A DNA stretch of 64,000 bases from Lateolabrax maculatus (Eukaryota > Chordata > Actinopteri > Acropomatiformes > Lateolabracidae): NCBI GenBank assembly GCA_031216445.1, contig CM062213.1, forward strand, positions 11,781,501 through 11,845,500, written 5' to 3'. Under the pieces are notes generated by a model. That model was not told the origin of the DNA and did not search any database. It saw only the letters and a list, made by a program, of their open reading frames with translations. This document shows, in pieces, positions 22,469 through 33,100 of this stretch. The translations under genes were made by a program, and so were the position numbers. The stretch's first letter is position 1. Every line of letters starts with the position of its first letter.

Positions 22469-24749
22469 ATGGGAGTAAGGATGCTTCACAGGAACCTGCT
22501 GCAGGCTGCTTGGCTGTGTTGTCTATTGGCTGTTCAGGCGCACAACTGTCCAGAAACCTGCAATAAGTGTTCAAATGACCAGTGTGAGGAATGCAAAACG
22601 GGATGGACACTCCATAATAACTCCTGTGTAGGTACTGTATACAGAGCTTTGTGTATGAGTCTGGAAATCATTATATACATGTATGGCAAGCAGACTAATG
22701 ACAAAATGTATATATGTTTTGATCTGTTTCAGACATTGATGAGTGTGGTACCGAGCAAGGTATCTGTCCGACAAACAGCTTCTGCTTCAATACAGAGGGT
22801 TCCTTTGAATGCAGAGGTCAGTGGTTTAGAATTTGTGTAAAAGACTCAATATGTAGGCTACAGCTATAGAAGTAGAAATTAAATTTAAAAAAAGAAAGAC
22901 ATAACAAAATAAACATAAAAAGTGTCAGAAAATAGTGAAAAATACTAGTCATAATTTCCCAGAAGGTTAGGGTGACATCTTCAAATGACTTGTTTTGTCC
23001 AACTAGCAGTCCAAAACCTAAATATCTTTGATTTAAAGTGATATTAAAGAGAGAGAAGCAGCATTTTTTCCCCTTATGAATAGCTTAAACAATATTTTTG
23101 TTAAAATTGATTTTCTATATATCTACTAATCTACTAATTGTTTCAGCAATACTCGAGGGAAATATAGCCCCAAAGCGGACAAAAAGTGGTAAAAGTTTAT
23201 CAGACAAGTTAAAAATATATCTGAATATATAAATTAATAATATTCTAAGTTAAACAATTAAAACTGAGTGTGAACAGAAATATAAAGATGTTTTTCATTT
23301 AACCTCCAAACAGTTGGTATCACTGTGGAATCTGTCCAGTAACTACAGTTTTGTAATGTGCCCGACTGAGTAGCTCCACTGGAGACGTTAAATATTATTA
23401 TTATTATATTAAGTATTACTCCCTGTCTGACCTAATCCGATTATGTTTTGTGGCATTTTTTTCTCATAACAGTGTTTACAGCAATTGAGATTACAGTACA
23501 GTCTGTAAATGAAATGCTCTTTCCTCAGACTGTGACTCTGCCTGTGTGGGCTGTATGGGTAGCGGACCGGCACGCTGCAGGAAATGTGCATCTGGGTACA
23601 CACTGACAGGGTCCAAGTGTTTGGGTAATTGCATAAAAGAGAATATTTTTGAGTATTATTTCATTAGCATGCATTCATTATGTGCTTCCGAGGAGTTTAC
23701 AAGTAATTCACAAGTCTTCAATGAGATTATGTCACGTGCCTCTCTTTCTTCTGCTCAGATATAGATGAATGTAGTGTCAGGGTACTTGCCTGTCATGGTC
23801 TGGATGAGATTTGTGCCAACACAGAAGGCTCTTTCCGCTGTGTCTGCGCTGAAGGATTCATCCGCATGAACAATGTTTGTGTGAAGAAGCAGCAGCCTAG
23901 TAAGTCTCATCACTTTCGAAAATGCATGTTTGCACCCACAATCCCGTGAACCCTTTGTGAAGGAAATCTTACAGCTGGTTCACTTGAGACAGATGAAGTT
24001 TCAGGAGACCCTGATGCCTTAAGCAGGAATATTTATTGAAGCTCGATCGAGGAGAAACGGGGAAAACAACAACATGTGAAACACAGCTTGCTGCTACCCA
24101 AATCTGAAGATGGTGTCATGATGCTCAGTATTTAACCCTCCCCAGATCTGCTTAGTTTTGTTACATCCAAATAAGGTTATTTCTAACTCAGCCTGGCATA
24201 TGTGAGGATTCTATTGGATGTAAACAAGGAAATGTGTCTACCTTTGATGTCCTGGCAACAGCATAGCCCACTCTCTCTTATCCAGCGCCTCCAAACTGGG
24301 TGCCAGCTTGTTGTGTTTAAACCCAAATACAGAAGATTTCTAGCTGACCTTGGTCTACCAGGTGCCAGAGACAGGCAGGCAAACAGAGACGGGCAGTTGA
24401 CCTGACCTGCGGAGCACTCTCTTTACCTACCTTTAACCTATAAGATGGAAGTTTAACATACAAGAAGGAAAGTTCCTTCACTCCCGTAACCTCCCTTCAA
24501 TCTCCCACATGTCCATCTCTCTATGCAGGTGTACAGGAGAAAGGCCTGTTTGACGATATCCAGGATGACGAGGTGGAGGTGTTGCAGCAGATGTTCTTTG
24601 GGGTGATGCTTTGTGCTCTGGCCACACTGGCTGCTAAGGGAGATTTGGTCTACACATCTGTATTCATGGGAGCGGTGGCAGCCATGGCAGGGTACTGGCT
24701 TTCTGACAGGGGAGACCGTATACTGGACAGCTTCTTAAACAGACACTGA
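22469..24749 (+). CDS. creld1: CRELD1-like EGF/furin-repeat membrane protein lacking the WE domain
   Basis: CRELD1 is an ER/membrane protein with EGF repeats linked to heart valve development and calcineurin signalling. Exons: 22469-22631, 22733-22816, 23529-23624, 23759-23899, 24529-24749; phases agree, 234 aa. It opens with a signal peptide (residues 5-25, MLHRNLLQAAWLCCLLAVQA) running straight into a furin-like repeat (CNKCSNDQCEECKTGW). A calcium-binding EGF domain (DIDECGTE..., 55-82), a second furin-like repeat (83-114, CVGCMGSGPARCRKC) and a second EGF domain (115-157) follow. The C-terminal LQQMFFGVMLCALATLAAKG and FMGAVAAMAGYWLSDR form two membrane segments and closely match CRELD1. 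CRELD1 proteins are usually about 420 aa with an N-terminal WE domain; no such exon is seen between 21,000 and 22,460. ATG 22469 is used; ATG 22481 would give a shorter leader. It could be a second teleost paralogue. Confidence 0.85.
22955..23070 (+). repeat. Fragment of the GCTGCAACTAA interspersed repeat
   Basis: 'ccagaaggttagggtgacat' followed by 'cagtccaaaacctaaatatc' matches the body of the repeat at 51985-52335 in reverse complement. Lies in a creld1 intron. Confidence 0.5.
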
Positions 24750-25677
24750 AGCTCACAACTGCTGCTAAAAAGACTTGAACAATTACTGTTCAAGAAAAGC
24801 AGGTGAAACGTGTGCATTTTTATAGTATAATGGACAATGTAAGTTATTGATATGAAAATACTGAAATATGTTTATAAATGTCACACTTTTCTATCTGTAA
24901 GATCAATTATTGTATTAACCTTTTAACAGCTTTGTTAATGAAATTCAGGTTTTAGATGCAGACACCCAGAAGAAGTGACAAATCAAGTGAGTTTTCTCTG
25001 GCCCTACAGCTTCTTTCTGTATTTTTTATTTAGGTTGACTATGGACAATATTATTCTATTAATATATTTTGACTGCGTAGGAATGATCATGATTCTTTCA
25101 CTACACAGACATACTATAATATCACAGAGCTTGGCAAAAGCCTATAGTGAATGTTTAGTTTACTCTTGACCTTGTTAACAGTAGTTAGACAAAACTTAAC
25201 TCTAAGTCCACTTACCAGCTTTGTCTGGAACTCTTCAACTGTATTTCACTGTCTTCATCAGTGGATGGAGTTTGCTTTGTTGTGACAGTTGAGGAAACTC
25301 CAGTCACTGGTGAAGACTGTGAGATGTAATTGAAGGGGATAAGGGGTTAGGGTAAAGTTTGAAGAGAAAGAAAAATACTTTTAGAGATTCCAAAGTTTCC
25401 AACAATTGTCCAGCTCTTAACATCTTCTTGTACTGAGATGGAAATGAGCCATGAATGTCTTGTGCTTTTTTGTTTTCAAGCACCTACCTTGTACTGGAAT
25501 TTTGAGCCCCAAACATACAATGGTGTCAATTGTGGCTTGATTAAAGAAGAATTTACAGCTTGCTTGAATTTATACGTGTGCACAAACCAACTATCAGATT
25601 TGCTTCTTATGCTGTATCATTCACTGTATTTGCACTCTCTAAATATAAGCTTAAATATAGCTTATTATTGTAATAAA
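24750..25677 (+). other. creld1 3' UTR with candidate poly(A) signal
   Basis: No coding exon is visible. AATAAA at 25672-25677 is a plausible end. It lies about 130 bp from the oppositely directed signal of erc2. Confidence 0.45.
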
Positions 25678-25807
25678 TGATTTACAATTGAATCACACCA
25701 TGCATTTAAGTTGCATACCATTAGTACTAAATACTGGAATTAATCGTTAAGATTGAACTCATTTTAACTTTTAGAAAATTACAAACAGAGACAGAAAGAA
25801 AGTCACC

Positions 25808-28800
25808 TTTATTTGATGGATATAAACAAGCTGGCCAACACTCAATAGTAATATTCTGATACAGCACATACAATAGCAAACTGGGGCACTGAGGACAGCC
25901 TCCTAGGTTTTAAAAAACAAAAAACATTACAGAGTATCCATGCGTCATTCAAAACTTTGATTCAATCTCGCTTTTTTTTTCTCTAGGGACTTCCTCTGAT
26001 AGGTTTTTTTCAATAGACTTTTCTCTTCTCTGCATTCATAACACACACACACACACAACCACACCCATAAAAGCAGCTGTGCACACACAAACACACACAC
26101 ACACACACACGTCTCTCTTTTCTGGATACATTTACACAAGCAACCCCAAAAACATGCTGCACTCTCACAAAACTGTACAGGCTGTCTACTAATGGGACAC
26201 AGTAAGTGAGACACACATCACTCTCAAACACAACATCACACCGTCACAATGCACGATGCAGATGCAATTAATGAGTGAGGAATGATGCGTCATGGGAAAT
26301 TAGCTCACGTTCACACAAGTAATCATTCAGCATGCTGGACACTCACGTTTAACTTGTTCCTAGGTTTTTACTGTACAGCTCAAAACATTTACTTATACAA
26401 ATAGTACAGTCTCAAACTGGCATATTCAATAAGCTGAAACAATAGAAAAAATAAAGCTAACTTAAATAAAAAAATGGGTAATAAAAAAGTAAACAAAAAA
26501 TTTGTTCTGTCAAACAAAAATGTTTCTGGCATTGGTCACAGTGATTTGTTTAATCCAAAGTTTTCAGCAACATACAATAAAAGAAAAACAACCTGTGTAC
26601 AACGATAAAGTGAAAATGTATGTTCGGCTTTTCATACTTCTTCTTGAAGGCCTTTGACAATTACTGGTGAATCTACAGGCCTTTCATTTCAAGTCTTTTA
26701 CACAGCTGCTTCTAGGCACAGATGCAGACTTGACTTTTTGACTCCACCTTACACTGAGCGCGATGTCAGCCATTCACAACCAGGATTAGTCTTTAGTTTA
26801 AGCCCAGGAAACCAGCCCCAGCCTCTAAGCCTCGTGTCTCCTAAATCTTTTGACACAACGGTGGAGAAAACGCTCTGCATAGAGAATAGGAGATTATCCT
26901 TACATCATCACTTTCAGTTGGCACATAATGTAAAAATCAGCATGCATGGGCACAATTAAAATGTTTCATGTTTTCTACCATGTAAATCATATATGGTATT
27001 TCATGGTAGGAGAACCCCCTACTTCAAGTATTCAGTAGATAAGGACCTGAAAATGGAGGATTCATACTCCGCCCCCCTGATGGTGAAGTGAGAGGATTTT
27101 TGCTCCTCTGTCTGTTTGCATTGTCTTCCCTTTTAAAAAATCCAAATCAGGACCTTTCTCTTAACATTTGTAAACACAAACACCAACGTTTCACACTTTC
27201 TGTTGATTCTTGGTCAGTGACAGGAGCTGTAAAGGTTCATGTGTGAAGCAGACACGTCAAAGATGATGCATGGATCACCTCGGTTTGTGGTAGATGGAAA
27301 GACATTTATATACAACAATCAACATTTGGCCATATAAGGGAGACAAACGGGTACCATGAGGGGAGGGAGAGGAAGTGGGGATAGTAACAGTCTAATTCAA
27401 TTTTCCACTATACTGTAACAATGTGTGTTGGTTTTTCTACTTAATCAGCTGTCACGGTCACATATGTCACCACTTCTGTTTACAACACAACAACAACAAC
27501 AAACACACGAAAGAAATGCATCCTGACAGAGTCACTCAAACCTCCACTTGGATGTTAATAGTGATAGTCCTCACTCACAAGTGCAAGTTTCTGACTGCCG
27601 AGCGCAGCAGACATAATCTCATTGCTACTTATGTGAGCTGCAAAATTCAAGACAAGTCATTTATTTTTGTTCAAAGTTGTCACCACTGGCCACGTGGTCT
27701 TCAACTAAATGTTTTCACATTAAGAAAGGAATGTAATAATGTAATCTTTGCTAGACTTCTAGATAGATTTGGATACACTTTCCCCACAAACTGCTCTAAA
27801 GCTCTTGTTTTTTTCATCTGGGCTGTCCTGTGTTTTCAGACACGGAATGTTACTTGCTGCTGAGGGGTTTTCTCAATGTACAAATCAGAGGAAAATCACA
27901 CCACTCAACACTCTAAAGAAGACATCTTTCTGACCTCCAGCCAGTTAGAAAAATAACCATGAAGAAAAAAACATATATTATCTCGTCAGTTTGAAACGAT
28001 TTTCTGACCACGTATAGACACAATTTATAGATTTCTCTCTATATGTATAATATATGCATATCTATCATATATGTGTACAGTTTTTACGAGGCACAGGCCA
28101 CCTTGTTGAGAAGGAGAAAACAAGTCACTATGTTTGGGGAGGTCACACAGACTATTGTTGGAAGAGGAGAATTACAAGGGACAGGGGAGCAGGAGCATAC
28201 TGTAGGTCAGAGACTGGGGTGTCAATGGTACAAATAGACCTGCAGGGAAAACATCTATTGAACATTGCCTCCACTTCATAGTCTACAATGGTATTTATAG
28301 GAGCAGTATTCATACAGGGAATTCACTTCTGTGTGGGTCTTGAAGTGATCATTGCTCTTCAAGCCCCCAAGGTCAAATCGTATGTACAAAGCAGTCTCTT
28401 ACAGTTGTTTGTGAAGCCCGTTGTTGGATCAAGTCCCTTACTGTAAAAGGACAAAAAGATGCTCTTGACCAGGTCCTGTGACACCATTTAGTTTGAGCAC
28501 CAGCTGAAGCACCATTAGTAAAAATTCCTGCAACACAGAGGAGGTGCATAGGTGCATAGTCTCAGAACCTCAAAATAATCTGACTGATGAATATTTTCTC
28601 ACCACTGTCTTGCCCGCTCTGATTGGATGGTTAATTACACTTTGATTGATAAATTTGAGTAAGGATGGGGAAATAAAAATGCATTCACTCTACTTTGACA
28701 CCTGCATAGATTGATTATTTTTTTGACTACTTCTGATTGAAATGAGGTAACATGAAGAGAAACATCGATGGCAGCCACAGCCTTAAGGCTAAAACACGTC

Positions 28801-30095
28801 CAAGAACAGGAGGGCCCTGCTCATGCAGCCAAGGAAACCCCAGATGCTGCAGGCAAGGCTAAAGGCGTACTATCAGTAAACTCTAAGCTCTTCCTTTTGC
28901 AAACAAGAAATGACAAAAACTAAAATCACTCAAATCTGGTGTGTGTGGAGCATGCTATCCTCAGTAGTTTGGGGAAAAAAGCAAGTGATGGGGCATTACA
29001 TTGTTTTTAGAACAATAGCTTCTCTAGAAATGGATGGTGGGTGGAGCATGTATAAAGGTAAAAAAAGAGGTCACTGTGTGCCACAAAGGGTAAAATAGCT
29101 CATTGACACAATCAGATGATTCAAACGACAGAAGAGACTCTGCACACTAGCCAGGTAGAGGGGGATCAGATGTCACCAGATGAGTCAGCAGGGCAGGGAG
29201 GATCAAGAAACTATGACAGAGTCAGGGGAGGGAGCCAACTAGAGCCAGAGGAGTCAGTCAGGCAGGTGAAACAGACAGCAAGACAACCATGATCTTGAAT
29301 CAGTCAAAGGAAGGAGCATGAGGGACAAATACTGGGCTGGCAGACAGTCATGAGATCTCTTCTGGGAGGATCAAGAGGGCGTCGTTGGCCTGAAGAGGTG
29401 CAGCATCCAGCAGGTGACAGACAGGTGAGGTGACCTCTGTGAGACCTCTAATGCAGGGCTGCCGTGTTGATCACATGCCCTGTCCAAGCAAGAATCTGAC
29501 ACACAGCGCATCTGCCTCTCCATCGGCATCAACATCTGTCCCTTTCCTTCCAATTCAGTCCTGTATCTTTTATCTGTATGGAGGAAGTAGATGACATCTG
29601 CTCCTGTTCACACAAACAAGAGATCCCAGGTGACCTGGAGCAGAAAAAGAAGAACACAGTGTAGGTTGCAGTTTGGAAATGTATTTTTAATAACTGAATA
29701 AAATACATTTGTGTGCTGTTATACATTATGTGTGTCCTAATGTGTGAATTTACCTGCTCAGCTGTCAGTCTCCCCGCATGACCTGCACACCTGAGTGCTC
29801 CCTCCTCTCCCCAGGAAAATAAACAATGCTGAGTGTTGATTGAGTGGAGGTAATAAATGTTTGGTCGGGTAATGTTTCAACATCATGGCATGGCTGTGCT
29901 CCTCCAGTAGTGACTGAATCATCTGAATGTGAGAGGTAACGAAATACAAAAATCCAGACGTCATGCGGCTGTTTCTTTTGTTATAAAAATATAGCACAGC
30001 AGGCAAAGACGAAACCCAGAATAATACAATGGGAAAGTCTTAAATATATCTCACCCCTCAAAACAATATTAGAGCTTTGGTTGTCACAGCAAGGA
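25808..30095 (-). other. erc2 3' UTR (candidate, about 4.3 kb)
   Basis: Extends from the erc2 stop codon to the minus-strand AATAAA (complement of 25808-25813). It has a CA-rich microsatellite at 26040-26110 and only short unsupported frames. A long 3' UTR is usual for neuronal genes. The true extent is not proven. Confidence 0.4.
26040..26110. repeat. (CA)n microsatellites
   Basis: Two CA runs at 26040-26057 and about 26090-26110 separated by mixed sequence. Confidence 0.8.
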
Positions 30096-30122
30096 TTATG
30101 CCCAGATACCCTCGTCGTCATC
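30096..30122 (-). CDS. erc2: erc2 terminal exon, PDZ-binding tail GIWA
   Basis: 27 nt after the acceptor AACTAACAG read DDDEGIWA and stop. In mammals this C-terminal IWA binds the RIM PDZ domain, so the isoform seen here should keep RIM binding. It joins in phase 0 to the 648-nt exon ending SAPDQ. Confidence 0.85.
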   Translation of the reverse strand, partial: DDDEGIWA

Positions 30123-33100
30123 CTGTTAGTTGTTGCAGTGTTACCGGACAAAAGCCGCGATATGCATGAAGGGAAGAAAGTAGACAGAAACTCAAAAGAC
30201 ATCACTGGAACAGCAGGCAGTGTGATAGGATAAGCACGTTTAAAAGTAAAAGTAAAAGCATTAGAGAATTTGTCAATGTGTAAGTCTTTTGGAAAGGGCT
30301 ATACCTAGACCTGAGTAGATTTGCCTCATCACTTGAGAAAGTGAGTCTTGTTTTCTACGGCAGTCTTTCCCCGGGTTACCTTAAATACGCTTAAAAACAG
30401 TGCCTAAAGATTTGTTCACTAAATGCAGTGCTATGCATGTCCTAAGAAACCCCTGTTCTTCAATATGCACCACTGTAATTTACTGCACACTACTGACAAT
30501 ATCTCTGTGCTGCCGACAGTGGCTGATTTGCCAATATTTCAGTTGCAAGCTGTAGATGTTTAAAAAAATAATAACACAAATGACATGGGGGACATCTAAC
30601 CTGGTCTGGGGCGGAGCGGTGACCAGCATGTGGGGGTCCTCGGGCCGGCCCTCCGCGATGGTGGGGCGACGGGTGACGTGGATGCTGGGCATGGTGTGGG
30701 TGTTGTGGGTGCTGAGGGTGCTGAGGGTGTTGAGGATGCTGGGGGTGTGGATGTTGTGGGTGGGGTCCTTGTTGGGGTGGGCCGTGTGGGTGCTGAGGGT
30801 GAGGATGCTGCGGGGGGGGATGTCCGTGAGGGTGCTGTGGAGGATGCTGTGGGTGCTGTTGGTGAAGGTGTTGGGGTTGTGGGGGGCGTGGGTGCTGTGG
30901 AGTTGGTTGGGGGTGCTGAGGGTGCTGTTGGGGGTGCTGGGGGTGAGGAGGATGAGGGTACTGGGGTTGCGGCTGCTGTGGGTGTGGGTGCTGCTGGGGC
31001 GCCTGTTGGTGCTGCGGGTGCGGCGGGTGTTGTGGATGCATGGCGTGTGGATACGGAGTCTGCTGGGCATGGGGAGCGTGGGGAGTGTGGGGAGCATGGG
31101 GAGCGTGGGGAGTGTGGGGAGTGTGGGGATACTGGGGTTGGGGCTGTGGCTGAGCGTGCGGAGGCTGCGGCTGGGGGTGGTGAGGACCGTGGGGATGATA
31201 TTGCTCATCTTCGTAGTTGTCGGCTATCAGCTTCATTCTGCTTTGTGTCTGTAGAAAAAGGGAAAGTAGTTAGTGCAGTGCAGATGATCTGCTGCTGTTA
31301 AAAAGAACATTATTCTGTCATAATGAGCAACAAATGAGTTTATGACTGGACAAAGCACATGTTTTCAGTATATGTGAGTGGACATAAAAACAGAAACACT
31401 TTACAATGTAATACAGTCCAGTGCAATAACCATGCAACCAACACTGAGGCTTATACTGTTCTTTTTTTTCCAGACTTCAGACTGTATCAGCGGTTGGTTC
31501 ATGTCTGCAGTCCTTTTTAAGGTCATTGTGATGGGAGGAAAAGTTCAACATTTTGGAAAAATGTCTTGCTGAGTTAGATAAGAAGATTGTACACAAAATA
31601 GAAAGTCTCCACTGTACACATAGGGACTCCGGTTTTTACAGTCTTTGTGTTACTGTAACAGTCTCCGGGCTTTACCTTCATATTTTTTTACTTAATAAAT
31701 ATGCCATATTGTTGCTGCCTCAATTTCTGGTGTAAAACTCATACCAGAGCTAGAGACCTGAGACTTTGATTTGAGTGAGACTTGAGACTTGACTTGGACT
31801 TGACCGCTTTGGGACTTTACTTACTTGAGACTTGACTCCTTGAAGACCTGACATGACTTGAGGCTTGAAAGCAAAAACATTTAAGACTCAGGTTTTGACC
31901 TGGTAAGCACACCTTGAATATTACATTATTACGCCTAAGCATTGAATATATTTGACCTCAGCTATGCAAATGATCTAAGCTTTGATAGGAAAATATCAAA
32001 GCTAAAATGAAATGTAAATGGCCAGAAAAGGATTGCAAATGACTTGCAATTTGCTAATGAAAACTTTACTTGGACTTGTATGGAATGATTCAAGACTTTA
32101 ATTGCCCGAAAAAGAAGTAGAAATTCCCCTGACTCAAACTGCAAAATGAGACGCTAAATTTGGGAAAACCGCCAAAACTGGACTATTAAAGAGGATCAGT
32201 GGCCATGCATGGGTACCACTTCCTGTAGATGAAATGGAACAAATGGCTAGTTGCCTTGTGCAAGGTACATTTTTCGTTTTGATTAACGTTGCCTTGGCAA
32301 CCAGCTACAGTGCAGACAGTTTCCTTTGACATTGTGTTGCAGTACTAACGTGTTGTTTGAGCTGGTGCATCAGTTTGTCCCGTTCCCTCTTGAGGGCCAG
32401 CACCTCCTCCTGGGTCTTCTTTTTATTGGAGGCAGACAGTTCCAGCAGTGCAATATTAGCGTCTTTCTCACTGATGGCTGCCAGCAGAGCTTGTTGCCTG
32501 AAGAAGAAAAACAATGTTATGGCATCAGCACTTATATTCAACAAAACAGAAAGAATATTAAATAAATGGTATATAGGTAAGCCATTCCATGATGCTCTTT
32601 TAACTAAAAACTGTTCACAAAACTGCATCACTTTAATTTAACTGCATCAATGTCAAATGCTATTTAAGCTTTAACTACTTATGGCCCAGATCCAGCTTCA
32701 GGAGCCAGATAACGATCAATGACGCAAGTCAAGTCACTCAAAAACCTGATTGCTTTGTTCTCCTCAAAGCAATAAAAATTTGCCTCACACAACATTTGTC
32801 ATGCTCACTTCTCACTGTAAGATTTAAAGAAATAGTTCAACGTTTTGGGATATACACTTGTTTGCTTACTTGCCGAGACTTAGATGAGACAGTTGATACC
32901 AATCTCATGTCTGTCGGTTAAATATGAAACTACAGCCAGCAGCCATCTTAGCATAAAGAGTTGATACAGGGGAAAACAGCTTGTTTATTTTATTTGTGTA
33001 AAGACTGAAGGGTAAAAACTAAGTAGTGGCTTTATGGGGGGTTATGTTTATGTGCAGGACTGTTTCATGGCAGGCACAGTGACTACATTCCAGATTTATA

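Noticed and set aside
27423..27863. 146-codon plus-strand frame
   Set aside because: No domain, signal or splice context, and it lies in the presumed erc2 3' UTR; length is within chance.
30556..31301. Plus-strand frames of 223 and 232 codons
   Set aside because: Antisense to the erc2 His/Pro/Gln exon; openness is explained by repeat composition.
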